Positions 36,818 through 46,686 of a DNA stretch of 58,768 nt are shown one piece after another. The notes below the pieces were generated by a model. The model saw only the letters and a program-made list of their open reading frames with translations, had not been told where the DNA came from and did no database searches. Made by a program: the position numbers and the translations under genes. This DNA is from Shewanella carassii (GTDB taxonomy: Bacteria > Pseudomonadota > Gammaproteobacteria > Enterobacterales > Shewanellaceae): the NCBI RefSeq assembly GCF_002777975.1, contig NZ_NGVS01000012.1, positions 1 through 58,768 on the forward strand, in the 5' to 3' direction. Each line of letters starts with the position of its first letter. The first letter of the stretch is position 1.

Positions 36818-38461
36818 TTAGGTGCGGAAACGGCTGATCAGTTGGGCCAGGTTGTGGGCCAGCTGACTCAGTTCCTGACTGGATTGAGACACGTGTCCGG
36901 TTCCCATGGAGACCTTGGAGGCGGCGTCACTGATATTGGTGATATTGACCCCCAGCTCGCCGGTAACGGCGGTCTGTTGCTCGGTGGCGCTGGCGACCTG
37001 AATTGCCATATCGTTGATGATACTGATGGCTGCACTGATCCTTTCAATCGCATCACTGGCGTCGTTGGCGCAGCGAACACTGCCCTGCATCCGCTCACGG
37101 CTTCTTTGCATTACTTCATTGGCATGTTGGGCTCTTTGTTGCAACTGCTCTATAGTGCCTTTGATTTCCAGCGCCGAGCTTTGGGTACGACTGGCAAGAG
37201 TACGCACTTCATCGGCCACCACGGCAAAGCCTCTGCCGGCCTCACCGGCCCGGGCGGCTTCAATGGCGGCATTGAGGGCCAACAGATTAGTCTGTTCGGT
37301 GATCTGAGCGATCACTTCCAGCACCATGGCAATGGAGTCAGAGTCTTTTTGCAGCTGACCTATGACTTCGCTGGCGGTAGTGATTTCCGCATCTGAGCTT
37401 CGAATGGTTTCCAGGGTTTGCAGCACTACCTGCTGACCTTCGGTTGTTGCCTGTACGCCTTGGTTAGCTTGATCGGCGGTTTGCGTGGTGTTGCGGGAAA
37501 TATCGGCAATCGAACTCTGCAGCTCTGTCATGGCGGTAGCTACCTGGTCGACCTCAGAGCGTTGTTGTTGCATCTCGTCGGCGGATTCAGCAGCAACGGT
37601 AGTCATCTCTTCCACGGCGGCTGCCAGCTGCACCGAGGCGGCACCTATTTGAGAGATCATATCGTGCAGTGTGGTGCGCATCTGTTCGAGCGTTTCGGCC
37701 AAGTGGGTAAATTCGCTGCTGCTGAATTTTTCCATCGGGATGCGAGTCGCAAGATCGCCGGAAGCAATGTTTTCCAGTACTTGAGTGGTGGCATTCAGAG
37801 GCATAAAAATGCGTCGCAGCAGGAACCAAGCGGCTCCGAGCGCCAGGGTTACAAAGAGGCAGAAGACGATGACCAGGCTGTTGCTGAGAGATTGAATTGC
37901 CTGTTCACTGGCTCCTCTGGCATCGCTGACCTTCTTGGTTTCCAGTTCCATTAAGGCTTTGAGTTCTGTCTCAACATTGTTGTAGATGTGCCACGCTTCC
38001 ATTGAGGTGAGCATGTTGGCTGTATTTTCTGCCAGATCGCTGAGGTCTTGTTTCAAAAACTGATTATGCAGTCCCATAAAGGCTTGCAGTGGGGCATCCA
38101 GCTTCATTAATTGTGTAAGGGTGTCTTTTCCGGCACCCTGCTTGAGATCTTTTAGTGCCGCATGGATCAACAGGGTCTGATCCTGCAGATATTGACGTGA
38201 TTCTTCACTCATAGGAGCGTCCAGTACCCGTCTCAAGCTGTAACCCAACTGTTCACGTCTAAGACCGGATACCAGTTGTAGTAAAGAGGCGGCCTGATCA
38301 TTGCTGTGATACTCTCGTTCCAACAGACTGATCTGACTTTTAACCTCTTGCAAATGATAGGCAATAGTGCCCAAGGATAGGCAAAATAGCGCTAACAGCG
38401 CAGCGAACAAGGTGATCAATAACTTGCGCAAAGAAAGATTGGAAAAGATGGCTTGGTTCAC
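36818..38461 (-). CDS. Methyl-accepting chemotaxis protein
   Basis: This transmembrane chemoreceptor signals to CheA/CheW. The protein is 547 aa from GTG 38461, chosen because TTGGAG lies seven bases before it; the ATG at 38509 lies in AT-rich sequence without a ribosome site. It has TM1 (about 12-34), a helical periplasmic domain of about 150 residues (four-helix-bundle type), TM2 (about 190-212), HAMP (about 213-267) and a cytoplasmic signalling domain whose tip reads [19 protein letters not shown] then [15 protein letters not shown]. No CheR-binding pentapeptide ends the protein (it stops at ISRFRT). The ligand is unknown. No FliA-type promoter was found upstream. Confidence 0.92.
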   Translation of the reverse strand: MNQAIFSNLSLRKLLITLFAALLALFCLSLGTIAYHLQEVKSQISLLEREYHSNDQAASLLQLVSGLRREQLGYSLRRVLDAPMSEESRQYLQDQTLLIHAALKDLKQGAGKDTLTQLMKLDAPLQAFMGLHNQFLKQDLSDLAENTANMLTSMEAWHIYNNVETELKALMELETKKVSDARGASEQAIQSLSNSLVIVFCLFVTLALGAAWFLLRRIFMPLNATTQVLENIASGDLATRIPMEKFSSSEFTHLAETLEQMRTTLHDMISQIGAASVQLAAAVEEMTTVAAESADEMQQQRSEVDQVATAMTELQSSIADISRNTTQTADQANQGVQATTEGQQVVLQTLETIRSSDAEITTASEVIGQLQKDSDSIAMVLEVIAQITEQTNLLALNAAIEAARAGEAGRGFAVVADEVRTLASRTQSSALEIKGTIEQLQQRAQHANEVMQRSRERMQGSVRCANDASDAIERISAAISIINDMAIQVASATEQQTAVTGELGVNITNISDAASKVSMGTGHVSQSSQELSQLAHNLAQLISRFRT

Positions 38462-38930
38462 AACCCGACTCCAAAAACAAATGTATGAAATATATAATGA
38501 ATGTTTCAATATCCTAGGTGTTTGTACCGGAATAAACTGTGAGTTAAGGCAATTTAATTGGTAAATGTTTTAGTTTTTAGTATTTTTCATTGCTTATATC
38601 TGTAAGTCATTATTTGCGTTTTGGTTTAAAAAAGATGGTGTCGTGGAATTAAGGCATATAACGCCTTGCTATCTTCCGGCGTGTGCTATTGCTGGTGAAA
38701 ACTCTCTTAGGACATTTTTCAGGGGGATTCCCTGGACAAATTAAGTCGTGATTTGTTGTTCACTATTGAATAGTGCGTTGCTATTTGCCCGCTTAGGCTT
38801 GATTGTGTTGGCTTCTCTGCATTCATTTCTATCATCCGACATGCTTTTTTGCCGTTGGCCAAGTTCTTGGTTACGTATGAGCAGAGGGGCTTTCCTGCTA
38901 TAATGCGCGCTCGTTTTTGTGGAGGCGCGA
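38462..38930. other. Divergent intergenic region between the chemoreceptor gene and uvrD
   Basis: About 470 bp, AT-rich on the chemoreceptor side. It holds a CACTATT-G-AATAGTG palindrome (38761-38775), an AAGGC/GCCTT hairpin near 38660 and a CAGGGG-type hairpin near 38720. A minus-strand ORF crossing into uvrD has no family features. No LexA box of the form CTG-N10-CAG is visible before uvrD. Confidence 0.5.
38899..38904 (+). promoter_or_regulatory. uvrD: uvrD -10 element
   Basis: A perfect TATAAT lies 26 bp before the uvrD start. The matching -35 region (TATGAG at 38876-38881) is poor. An additional TTGGTT at 38868 is too far. No SOS box overlaps it. Confidence 0.5.
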
Positions 38931-41096
38931 ATGGACGTATCTTCTTTATTGGATGGCCTGAATGACAAGCAGCGTGAGGCGGTGGCCGCACCTCAATCGA
39001 GCATGCTGGTGCTCGCCGGAGCCGGTAGTGGCAAGACCCGGGTACTGACTCACAGGATTGCCTGGCTGCTGCAGGTGGAAAACCAGAGCCCATACTCCAT
39101 TATGGCGGTGACCTTTACCAATAAGGCGGCCGCCGAGATGCGGGAACGGGTGGAGAAGATAGTCGGTAACCATATGGGCCGCATGTGGATCGGTACCTTC
39201 CATGGTCTGGCCCATCGTCTGCTGCGCACTCACTGGCAGGATGCTGGCCTGCCGCAGAATTTTCAGATCCTCGACTCGGATGATCAGCTCCGCCTGCTCA
39301 AGCGCATCCTCAAGAGCCTGAATCTGGATGAGAAACAGTATCCGCCGCGGATGGTGGCCGGCTATATCAACGGCAAGAAGGATGAAGGACTCAGGCCGAA
39401 ACATCTGGATGGCGGCCTCTTCCCGATGGAGCAGAAGCTGGTGCAAATCTATCAGGTGTATCAGGAGTCCTGTGATCGCGCCGGGCTGGTAGACTTTGCC
39501 GAGATACTCTTGCGGGCTCACGAGCTGTTTCTCAACAAGGAACATATTCTGGCCCACTATCAGGATAGATTCCGCAATATTCTGGTGGATGAGTTTCAGG
39601 ACACCAACGCCATTCAATATGCCTGGATCAGAGTACTGGCAGGCAAGAACGCCAATGTGATGATAGTGGGCGACGACGACCAGTCCATCTATGGCTGGCG
39701 CGGCGCTCAAGTGGAAAACCTGCACAAGTTTTTGCAGGACTTTCCCAATGCCGAAACTATTCGCCTGGAACAAAACTACCGCTCCAGCGGCAATATTCTC
39801 AAGGCCTCCAACGAGCTTATCGCCAATAACCCGGATCGGCTGGGCAAACAGCTTTGGACCGAAGATGTCGATGGTGAGCCGATCTCAGTTTACTGTGCCT
39901 TCAATGAGATGGATGAAGCCCGCTTCATCATAGGCCGCATTGGCGACTGGCAGGACAAGGGCGGCAGTCTCAGTGACTGCGCCATCCTCTATCGCAGTAA
40001 TGCTCAATCGCGGGTGTTGGAAGAGGCCTTGCTGCACAAGGGGCTGGCCTATCGCATCTATGGCGGCTTGCGCTTCTTCGAGCGTCAGGAGATCAAGGAT
40101 GCCATGGGATACCTGCGTTTGATTGCCAACCGCGACGATGACGCCGCCTTCGAGCGGGTGGTCAACACTCCCGCCAGGGGGATAGGCGATCGCACCCTGG
40201 ATATTCTCAGAACCACGGCCCGGCAGCAGCAACTCACCCTGTGGCAGGCCTGCGTCCGTTTGTTGGAGGAGAAGGTCTTGGCCGGCCGCGCCGCCAATGC
40301 GGTGCGCAGCTTTATGGACTTGATAGTGCAGCTGCGCAGCGACACCGAAGAGCTGCCCCTCTATCGCCAGGCGGATAGAGTGATCCAGGACTCCGGGCTC
40401 AAGGCCATGTATGAGCAGGAAAAGGGCGAAAAGGCTCAGGCCAGAGTGGAAAACCTCGAGGAACTGGTCACCGCGGCGCGCACCTTCGAAGTGCCGGAAG
40501 AGCTGGTGGACATGGGTGAGTTGAACGCCTTCCTGTCCCATGCGGCGCTGGAGGCGGGAGAAGGCCAGGCCGATGCCCACACAGATGCGGTGCAGCTGAT
40601 GACGCTGCACTCGGCCAAGGGGCTGGAGTTCCCGCTGGTGTTTATGGCCGGTGTTGAAGAAGGACTGTTCCCCAGCCAGTTGTCGCTGGAAGAGGGCGAT
40701 CGTTTGGAAGAAGAGCGGCGCCTGTGTTACGTGGGCATGACCCGCGCCATGCAGCAGCTGTATATCACCTATGCCGAGTCGCGGCGCATCTATGGCCGTG
40801 AAAACTATTCACGGCCATCGCGCTTTATCAAGGAGATCCCGCCTCAGTACCTGCAGGAAATTCGTCTCAAGGCGCAGGTGGCCACCCCCATGGCCAATAA
40901 CAGGTTCAACAAGTCGCAAAGCAGCTTCAACGACACGGGCTTTAATGTTGGCCAACGGGTATTGCATCCCAAATTCGGTGAGGGGATAGTGACCAACTTC
41001 GAGGGCCAGGGCGCACAGGCCAGGGTACAGGTAAATTTTGACGATTTCGGCAGCAAGTGGTTGGTGGTGGCTTACGCCAAGTTGGTTGCTTGTTGA
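38931..41096 (+). CDS. uvrD: DNA helicase II UvrD
   Basis: UvrD is a 3'-5' superfamily 1 helicase that acts in nucleotide excision and mismatch repair. The 721-aa product from ATG 38931 (MDVSSLLDGLNDKQREAVAAP) follows GGAGG and is nearly collinear with E. coli UvrD (720 aa). Walker A is AGAGSGKT (about 29-36), motif Ia TFTNKAAAEMRERV, motif II VDEFQDTN (about 220-227), motif III GDDDQSIYGWRGA, motif IV EQNYRS, motif V LMTLHSAKGLEFP and motif VI EERRLCYVGMTRA. A Tudor-like tail with QRVLHPKFGEGIV ends the protein, as in UvrD and PcrA where it contacts RNA polymerase. Confidence 0.96.
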   Translation: MDVSSLLDGLNDKQREAVAAPQSSMLVLAGAGSGKTRVLTHRIAWLLQVENQSPYSIMAVTFTNKAAAEMRERVEKIVGNHMGRMWIGTFHGLAHRLLRTHWQDAGLPQNFQILDSDDQLRLLKRILKSLNLDEKQYPPRMVAGYINGKKDEGLRPKHLDGGLFPMEQKLVQIYQVYQESCDRAGLVDFAEILLRAHELFLNKEHILAHYQDRFRNILVDEFQDTNAIQYAWIRVLAGKNANVMIVGDDDQSIYGWRGAQVENLHKFLQDFPNAETIRLEQNYRSSGNILKASNELIANNPDRLGKQLWTEDVDGEPISVYCAFNEMDEARFIIGRIGDWQDKGGSLSDCAILYRSNAQSRVLEEALLHKGLAYRIYGGLRFFERQEIKDAMGYLRLIANRDDDAAFERVVNTPARGIGDRTLDILRTTARQQQLTLWQACVRLLEEKVLAGRAANAVRSFMDLIVQLRSDTEELPLYRQADRVIQDSGLKAMYEQEKGEKAQARVENLEELVTAARTFEVPEELVDMGELNAFLSHAALEAGEGQADAHTDAVQLMTLHSAKGLEFPLVFMAGVEEGLFPSQLSLEEGDRLEEERRLCYVGMTRAMQQLYITYAESRRIYGRENYSRPSRFIKEIPPQYLQEIRLKAQVATPMANNRFNKSQSSFNDTGFNVGQRVLHPKFGEGIVTNFEGQGAQARVQVNFDDFGSKWLVVAYAKLVAC

Positions 41097-41197
41097 TTGT
41101 CATAACAGGAAAATTTGCTTTTTGTGGTGTCAATCACATTGCCGCTGAGTCATAATGCAGGGCAAGCTTAAGGCCGGGATGTTTGGAGAGCCTACCG

Positions 41198-42058
41198 ATG
41201 AACTTGAGGGAAAAAATTGACGTCTATGCCCGTCTGTCGCGTCTGGACAGACCCATAGGAACTTTTCTGCTGCTGTGGCCCTGTTTAATGGCGTTGTGGT
41301 TGGCGGCCGGGGGCTTACCGGATCTCAAGGTGTTGATCATCTTTATCATAGGTGTGTTTGTGATGCGCGCCTGCGGCTGCATCATCAACGACTATGCCGA
41401 CCGTGAGCTGGACACCTATGTCGAGCGCACCAAGGCCAGGCCTTTGGCCAGTGGCGAGGTCACGGTCAAAGAAGCGCTGGGCCTGTTTGTGGTCATGGGG
41501 CTTTTTGCCTTTGGTCTGGTGCTGCTGCTCAATCCTCTGGTGGTTAAACTCTCCCTTGTCGGCATGCTGCTGACCATTATCTATCCCTTCACCAAGCGCT
41601 ACACCAATATGCCGCAGATGTTCCTCGGCACGGTTTGGAGCTGGTCGATCCCTATGGCCTACGCCGCCCAGACAGGTGAAGTGCCTGTCGAAGCCTGGTG
41701 GCTATTTGCCGCCAACTGGTTCTGGACTGTGGCCTACGACACCATGTATGCCATGGTGGACAGGGACGATGACCTCAAGGTGGGGATCAAGTCCACCGCC
41801 ATTCTGTTTGGCCGTTACGACAGGCAGATCATCGGTCTGTTTCAGCTGGCGGCGCTGGCCTGCTTTATGACAGCAGGTTATGTGGCCGAGCGTGGCGCCC
41901 TCTATCTGGTGGGGCTGCTGGCCTTTATCGGCTTTGGGCTTTATCAGCAGAAGCTGATTTATGATAGGCAGCGGGCGCCCTGCTTCAAGGCGTTTCTCAA
42001 CAACAACTGGGCGGGTATGGCCTTGTTTGTCGCCTTGGGGATGGATTACCTGCTCTGA
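41198..42058 (+). CDS. ubiA: 4-hydroxybenzoate octaprenyltransferase UbiA
   Basis: UbiA attaches the polyprenyl tail to 4-hydroxybenzoate in ubiquinone synthesis at the inner membrane. The 286-aa product from ATG 41198 (GGAG seven bases earlier) has about eight to nine membrane segments and both prenyl-diphosphate motifs, NDYADRELD (about 67-75) and [13 protein letters not shown] (about 188-200). A further-upstream TTG at 41183 overlaps the ribosome site. It is not linked to ubiC here. A terminator follows. Confidence 0.95.
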   Translation: MNLREKIDVYARLSRLDRPIGTFLLLWPCLMALWLAAGGLPDLKVLIIFIIGVFVMRACGCIINDYADRELDTYVERTKARPLASGEVTVKEALGLFVVMGLFAFGLVLLLNPLVVKLSLVGMLLTIIYPFTKRYTNMPQMFLGTVWSWSIPMAYAAQTGEVPVEAWWLFAANWFWTVAYDTMYAMVDRDDDLKVGIKSTAILFGRYDRQIIGLFQLAALACFMTAGYVAERGALYLVGLLAFIGFGLYQQKLIYDRQRAPCFKAFLNNNWAGMALFVALGMDYLL

Positions 42059-42079
42059 ACGACATTGAGTTTGACTATC

Positions 42080-42106
42080 AACGCCGCGATTCCCGCGGCG
42101 TTTTTG
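42080..42106 (+). terminator. ubiA: Terminator after ubiA
   Basis: AACGCCGCG (42080-42088) pairs with CGCGGCGTT (42094-42102), then further T residues. A strong GC stem with a T-run. Confidence 0.85.
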
Positions 42107-42208
42107 CTGGCACACACCGCCGCCAGCCGTTAATCTGAACTGCTGGGTTATTGAATGAAGCAGTGGCAAGAGGTGCCGCTGAGGACTGAAGCAAGAAGGA
42201 GTCTTGGT

Positions 42209-43249
42209 ATGTTGATAGAACAACTCTTTGGTATTGAATTTCCGCTTATTCAAGCCCCCATGGCTGGTGCTCAGGGCGTGCCGCTGGCATTGGCGGTCGC
42301 TTCTGCCGGTGCGCTCGGCTCCATTCCCTGCGCCATGCTATCCCATGACAAACTCAAGCAAGCTATTGAGAGTTTCAGGCGTCAGAGTGACCGGCCGCTG
42401 AACCTCAACTTCTTCTGCCATAAGCCACCCGAGGAACAACCCGAGCGTTTGCGTACCTGGCTGCAGCAACTGGCGCCCTATTACCGTGAATTCGAGGTCG
42501 AAGAGCTCGGCGGTGGTGCTGAGCGGCGTCCCTTCGATGAAGAGGTCGCTGCGGTTATAGAACCCTTTCGCCCCGAAGTGGTGAGTTTTCATTTCGGGCT
42601 TCCTTCCACCGAGCTGATGCTCAGGGTCAAGAGCTGGGGCACCAAGGTGATTGCCTCGGCAACCAGTGTCGCCGAAGCCAAGTGGCTCGAATCCAGAGGC
42701 GTGGATGCCATCATAGCCCAGGGCCTGGAAGCCGGTGGTCACAGAGGCCATTTCCTCAGTGATGATTTGACCGAGCACAGTGGTACCTTTGCCCTGTTAC
42801 CGCGTCTGGTACAGGCGGTGAAGGTGCCCGTGATTGCCGCCGGTGGTATTGCCGACGCCGCCGGAGTGCAGGCGGCCATGGCTTTGGGAGCGGCCGGGGT
42901 GCAGGTGGGCACGGCCTATCTCTTGTGCCCGGAGGCCGAGATCAGTGAACTGCATCGCCAAGCGCTGAAAGATCCGCAAATCAATCGCCATACGGCACTG
43001 ACCAATCTCTACAGTGGTCGCCCGGCCAGAGGCATAATGACCCGTTTGATGCGTGAGTTGGGGCCTTTGGGGCAAGCGCCGGACTTTCCATTGGCGGCCA
43101 ATGCCATTGCGCCGCTGCGCGCCGCGGCAGAAGCACGCGACTGCAGTGATTTCAGCCCGCTCTGGTGTGGTCAGAACCCGGAGGGATGTCGGGAAATTCC
43201 CGCCGCCGACTTGACCCGTGAGTTGATGGCGGCCTTTATCAAGGCTTGA
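42209..43249 (+). CDS. Nitronate monooxygenase / 2-nitropropane dioxygenase-like flavoprotein
   Basis: This is an FMN-dependent TIM-barrel enzyme of the NMO family, which oxidises alkyl nitronates; some members do other chemistry. The 346-aa product from ATG 42209 follows AAGAAGGAG. It has the N-terminal signature FPLIQAPMAGAQG, ISATSVAEAK-like strand IASATSVAEAKWLESRGVDAIIAQG, the GLEAGGHRG active-site loop (His) and the FMN phosphate site VIAAGGIADAAGVQAAMALGAAGVQVGT. The upstream extension to 42155 is not needed. It is monocistronic and its physiological substrate is unknown. Confidence 0.85.
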   Translation: MLIEQLFGIEFPLIQAPMAGAQGVPLALAVASAGALGSIPCAMLSHDKLKQAIESFRRQSDRPLNLNFFCHKPPEEQPERLRTWLQQLAPYYREFEVEELGGGAERRPFDEEVAAVIEPFRPEVVSFHFGLPSTELMLRVKSWGTKVIASATSVAEAKWLESRGVDAIIAQGLEAGGHRGHFLSDDLTEHSGTFALLPRLVQAVKVPVIAAGGIADAAGVQAAMALGAAGVQVGTAYLLCPEAEISELHRQALKDPQINRHTALTNLYSGRPARGIMTRLMRELGPLGQAPDFPLAANAIAPLRAAAEARDCSDFSPLWCGQNPEGCREIPAADLTRELMAAFIKA

Positions 43250-43388
43250 GCTTTTTCTGGTCTAGTGTATGTAACTGCCTGTATCATTGCGAATTAGTCA
43301 CTCCTGCAATCGGCGGAATGACCCTATCTTAAGATGGACGGCAATCAAAGCTTTGACTGTGGCGTAGAGCCGCAATAGGGAGATATAG

Positions 43389-43817
43389 ATGAAAAAATCA
43401 CTTGCTCTGGCGCTGCTGGCCCTGATGGTCAGCGCCAACGCTGCGGCGCGAGATACCATAGCCCAGTATCCGGTACAGGAACTGCTGCAGACCGAGAAGG
43501 CCAAAGAAGCCCTTCACGATGTGCCCCTGTATTTTGCCACTCAGGCGCATCCGCAGATCAGCAAGAGCTATGGCGAGGTGATCACCAATAAAAAGACCAA
43601 TGCCTTTGGCAAGTCGGATCGCGAAGCCTGTGAGTGGGTGATGTTGAGTGCCCTCAAGGCATTGCAGGAACGCGCCGAGCGTGAAGGAATGGACGCCGTG
43701 GTCAATATCCAGTCCTATTACAAGAAGCGTGAGTTTGCCAGTGAAACCGAATATGAGTGCGGCGCCGGGGCTATCATGGCCGGGGTGGCGCTGAAAGGGA
43801 CCTTGGTGAAGTTCTAA
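43389..43817 (+). CDS. Small secreted protein of unknown function
   Basis: The 142-aa product has a clean signal peptide (MKKSLALALLALMVSANAAA-RD), so the mature protein of about 121 aa is periplasmic. The mature part contains two cysteines (about 80 and 119, in REACEW and YECGAG) that could form a disulfide, and ends in a Gly/Ala-rich segment GAGAIMAGVALKGTLVKF. Homologues are sometimes labelled as excinuclease ATPase subunit, which nothing in the sequence supports: there is no P-loop. The end resembles the YbjQ/heavy-metal-binding-domain fold, but this is a guess. It carries a duplicated stop region (43805-43832). Confidence 0.75.
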   Translation: MKKSLALALLALMVSANAAARDTIAQYPVQELLQTEKAKEALHDVPLYFATQAHPQISKSYGEVITNKKTNAFGKSDREACEWVMLSALKALQERAEREGMDAVVNIQSYYKKREFASETEYECGAGAIMAGVALKGTLVKF

Positions 43818-43832
43818 CGGTGAAGTTCTAAC
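43805..43832 (+). repeat. 14-bp perfect tandem duplication over a stop codon
   Basis: GGTGAAGTTCTAAC occurs at 43805-43818 and 43819-43832. The first copy contains the gene's last codons and TAA; the second repeats them as untranslated sequence. Confidence 0.9.
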
Positions 43833-43860
43833 GATGAAGCACTCACAGTTTTAATCGCTG

Positions 43861-43886
43861 AAAAAGCAGACCTGAGGTCTGCTTTT
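43861..43886. terminator. Bidirectional terminator between the secreted protein and MazG-like genes
   Basis: AAAAGCAGACC (43862-43872) pairs perfectly with GGTCTGCTTTT (43876-43886) around TGA. It lies between convergent genes and has A and T runs for both strands. Confidence 0.88.
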
Positions 43887-43956
43887 GTGGGCGAGCGGTT
43901 GGGAACCTGTTTGGTTCCCCAAAGGCGAGTGCCAGTTTAGGATTGAACGCCGAGCG

Positions 43957-44529
43957 TTACACCAGGTCCTTGAGGTTGGCTGGACGATAATAGACAGACT
44001 TGAGTACCTTGCCCTGGCGCACTGTTTTACCGGTCATTTCCACATCTTTGGCACACTTGGCTATCAGGAAGTCACCTTGACGGCTGCCGATAATTTCCAC
44101 CCCTTGCTTGGCATAGTGGGCCACGGTATCTGCCAGTTCCTGCTCATTGCGGCATACCTTGCTCATGTTGCTGGCATGCACTTCATCCCAGCAGGGCTCA
44201 AAGTCGATTGCCTTGTTGGCGGCAACCTGCAGCAGCAGATCTATCAGGTAACTGATCTCCAGTCGCTCCCCGACCTGGTTGCAGCCCAAGTGCACCAAGC
44301 GGCCCATCAATACATACACGCTGTCGACTATGGCGTCGGCCTGTTCAATTTTGTCTGTTGCTTCGGCCAGTTCGGTCAGCTCTTCGCTGATAAGTGAGGT
44401 GTGCAGCGTGTCTGCCTTGGCATCCAGGGTGTCAGGAGAGTCGACCGGCAGATCGAAGGTGGTTCGGAATTCGTGAATATCCCGGTAGAGCTTGCTGTAT
44501 AGCTCTTGAGTCAGCAGAGTCAGTTTCAT
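43957..44529 (-). CDS. MazG-like / phosphoribosyl-ATP pyrophosphohydrolase-like protein
   Basis: This is a 190-aa cytoplasmic protein from ATG 44529 (MKLTLLTQELYSKLYRDIHEF); an in-frame extension to 44589 is unlikely. The middle carries the all-alpha NTP pyrophosphatase metal site, EELTELAEA (about 50-58) followed by ADAIVDSVYVLMG (about 64-76), the EExxE...ExxD-type pattern. The second half (DEVHASNMSKVCRN) resembles HisE/MazG proteins that act on modified or normal nucleotides. It is separated from hslVU by a terminator. It is not in a his operon, so a housekeeping nucleotide role is more likely than histidine synthesis. Confidence 0.75.
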   Translation of the reverse strand: MKLTLLTQELYSKLYRDIHEFRTTFDLPVDSPDTLDAKADTLHTSLISEELTELAEATDKIEQADAIVDSVYVLMGRLVHLGCNQVGERLEISYLIDLLLQVAANKAIDFEPCWDEVHASNMSKVCRNEQELADTVAHYAKQGVEIIGSRQGDFLIAKCAKDVEMTGKTVRQGKVLKSVYYRPANLKDLV

Positions 44530-44599
44530 TGCTTGGGTTCCAGCTTGGGCAAAGGAGGGGATGATAAAGAATGCGCGCGCCGAAGGCAAAAAAGCGCCG

Positions 44600-44623
44600 T
44601 AAAAAAGCCTCCCGAAGGAGGCT
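44600..44623 (-). terminator. hslU: Terminator after hslVU
   Basis: AGCCTCC (44606-44612) pairs with GGAGGCT (44617-44623) around CGAA, with a U-run on the minus strand (A-run 44600-44606). Confidence 0.88.
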
Positions 44624-44637
44624 GTTTGAGGTGAAAA

Positions 44638-45963
44638 TCAGAGAATGAAGCGACTCAGATCTTCATCCTGAACCAGGTTGTCCAGGTGAGCATCGACATA
44701 TTCGGCATCGATAACAAACTTGCTGCCGGACTTGTCGCTGGCCTCGAAAGAGATGTCTTCCATCAGCCGCTCCATCACAGTGTGCAGCCGACGGGCGCCG
44801 ATGTTTTCGGTACGTTCGTTGACTTGCCAGGCGGCCTGGGCGATGCGGTCGATACCCGACTCGGTAAATTCGATGCTGACTCCTTCGGTGCCCATCAAGG
44901 CCACATACTGCTCGGTGAGCGAGGCGTGGGGCTCGGTGAGGATCCGTTTGAAGTCGGAGGCGGTCAGGGCATCCAGCTCGACCCGAATCGGCAGACGGCC
45001 CTGCAGTTCGGGGATCAGATCCGATGGCTTGCTCATCTGGAAGGCGCCGGAGGCGATAAACAGAATGTGGTCTGTCTTTACCATGCCGTGCTTGGTGTTG
45101 ACTGTGCAGCCTTCCACCAGAGGTAATAGATCACGCTGTACCCCTTCGCGAGACACGTCCGGGCCTGAGGTTTCGCCGCGCTTACAGATTTTGTCTATCT
45201 CATCGAGGAACACTATGCCGTGTTGCTCGACCAGCTCAATGGCCTGCTCTTTGAGATCTTCCTGGTTGACCAGCTTGGCGGCTTCCTCTTCGACCAGTTG
45301 CTTGTAGGCATCCTTGATCTTGAGTTTCTTGCGCTTGCTCTGTCCCTGACCCATGTTCTGGAACAGGCTCTGCAGCTGGTTGGTCATCTCTTCCATGCCG
45401 GGAGGCGACATGATTTCGACACCAATTTGCGGCGCCGAGACATCGATTTCGATCTCTTTGTCGTCCAACTGGCCTTCACGCAGTTTCTTGCGGAACACCT
45501 GGCGGGTGTGGGACTTGTCCTCGGTTTCCTGATCCCAATCGTTCTTTGGCTTGGGCAGCAGGGCATCGAGAACCCGCTCCTCGGCGGCTTCTTCGGCGAG
45601 GGAGCGGCACTTCTTCATCTGCTGCTCGCGGGTTAGTTTGACCGCGGCGTCGGTGAGATCGCGGATGATCTGCTCCACTTCCTTACCCACATAGCCCACT
45701 TCAGTGAACTTGGTCGCTTCAACCTTGATAAAAGGCGCATTGGCCAGCTTGGCCAGACGGCGGGCGATCTCTGTCTTACCAACACCGGTTGGGCCTATCA
45801 TCAGAATATTCTTCGGGGTCACTTCCTGGCGCAAGCCGGCATCCAGCTGCATGCGGCGCCAGCGGTTACGCAGGGCTACTGCGACAGAGCGTTTGGCCTT
45901 CTGTTGGCCTATGATGTGCGCGTCCAGTTCGTGGACGATTTCGCGGGGTGTCATTTCAGACAT
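44638..45963 (-). CDS. hslU: ATP-dependent protease ATPase subunit HslU
   Basis: HslU is the AAA+ unfoldase that feeds proteins to the HslV peptidase. The 441-aa product has Walker A GPTGVGKT (57-64), Walker [10 protein letters not shown] (about 253-261), sensor regions and an inserted I-domain (about 110-240) that is typical of HslU. The C-terminus ends DEDLSRFIL, the tail that inserts into HslV. Length matches E. coli HslU (443 aa). It begins 21 bp after the hslV stop in the heat-shock operon. Confidence 0.97.
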   Translation of the reverse strand: MSEMTPREIVHELDAHIIGQQKAKRSVAVALRNRWRRMQLDAGLRQEVTPKNILMIGPTGVGKTEIARRLAKLANAPFIKVEATKFTEVGYVGKEVEQIIRDLTDAAVKLTREQQMKKCRSLAEEAAEERVLDALLPKPKNDWDQETEDKSHTRQVFRKKLREGQLDDKEIEIDVSAPQIGVEIMSPPGMEEMTNQLQSLFQNMGQGQSKRKKLKIKDAYKQLVEEEAAKLVNQEDLKEQAIELVEQHGIVFLDEIDKICKRGETSGPDVSREGVQRDLLPLVEGCTVNTKHGMVKTDHILFIASGAFQMSKPSDLIPELQGRLPIRVELDALTASDFKRILTEPHASLTEQYVALMGTEGVSIEFTESGIDRIAQAAWQVNERTENIGARRLHTVMERLMEDISFEASDKSGSKFVIDAEYVDAHLDNLVQDEDLSRFIL

Positions 45964-45984
45964 AATGCTTCCTCACGCTCGGGA

Positions 45985-46509
45985 TCAGTAATTCAGTTCT
46001 TCTATAGTCTTGAACTGGTTGGTAAATACGCAGATATCGCCGGCTATGGTCAGCGCCTTCTCGGCAATATCACGGGCACCCAGTTCGGTGTTCTCCAGCA
46101 GCGCCAACGCCGCGGCCTGGGCATAGTTGCCACCAGAGCCTATGGCGATAAGATCATGCTCCGGCTGCACCACATCGCCGTTACCTGTGATGATCAGTGA
46201 GCTTTCATGATCGGCCACCACCAACATGGCTTCGAGTTTCCGTAAGGCTCTGTCGCTGCGCCAGTCTTTGGCCAGCTCGACCGCCGACTTCATCAAATGC
46301 CCCTGATGCATTTCCAGTTTTGCCTCGAAGCGTTCAAACAGGGTAAAGGCATCGGCGGTGCCACCGGCAAAACCGGCCAATACCTTATTGTGGTACAGGC
46401 GGCGTACTTTGCGGGCATTGCCTTTCATCACAGTGTTGCCCAGAGACACTTGGCCGTCACCGGCGACAACAACCTGATTATTACGGCGTACAGATACGAT
46501 AGTGGTCAC
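45985..46509 (-). CDS. hslV: ATP-dependent protease peptidase subunit HslV
   Basis: HslV is the proteasome-like threonine peptidase of the HslUV protease. The 174-aa product starts at GTG 46509 (codon 1, then [25 protein letters not shown]), which follows AGAGGA at six bases. Removal of Met exposes the catalytic Thr. The longer ORF to 46605 is non-coding because the nucleophile must be N-terminal. E. coli HslV is 176 aa. A sigma-32 type promoter lies at 46627-46654. Confidence 0.96.
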   Translation of the reverse strand: MTTIVSVRRNNQVVVAGDGQVSLGNTVMKGNARKVRRLYHNKVLAGFAGGTADAFTLFERFEAKLEMHQGHLMKSAVELAKDWRSDRALRKLEAMLVVADHESSLIITGNGDVVQPEHDLIAIGSGGNYAQAAALALLENTELGARDIAEKALTIAGDICVFTNQFKTIEELNY

Positions 46510-46626
46510 GATAGATCCTCTTCTCGGGCGGACGGCGTGTCCGTCATGGGTCAAATCCCCAGGGTCTGCTGCATGAAACGGCCCATTGGGGCACAGCAAG
46601 GCCAACTAATGAGGTGATAGTTTTCT

Positions 46627-46654
46627 ATATGGGGTTGGGGGCGGGAATATCAAG
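46627..46654 (-). promoter_or_regulatory. hslV: Sigma-32 (heat shock) promoter of hslVU
   Basis: On the minus strand CTTGATA (46654-46648), a 13-bp spacer and CCCCATAT (46634-46627) match the RpoH consensus CTTGAAA-N11 to 16-CCCCATnT with one mismatch in the -35 element. It lies about 118 bp before the hslV start. Heat-shock control of hslVU is established in E. coli. Confidence 0.85.
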
Positions 46655-46686
46655 TGCCCGGCAGAGGCTTTCGTCCTGAAAAACAA

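Noticed and set aside
38800..38930. LexA (SOS) box upstream of uvrD
   Set aside because: E. coli uvrD is SOS-induced, but no CTG-N10-CAG with palindromic arms is visible here.
38719..39093. 124-aa minus-strand ORF crossing the uvrD start
   Set aside because: It overlaps conserved uvrD codons in antisense and has no motif or ribosome site.
46510..46605. Extended HslV N-terminus
   Set aside because: The catalytic Thr must be exposed directly after Met, which only the GTG at 46509 allows.
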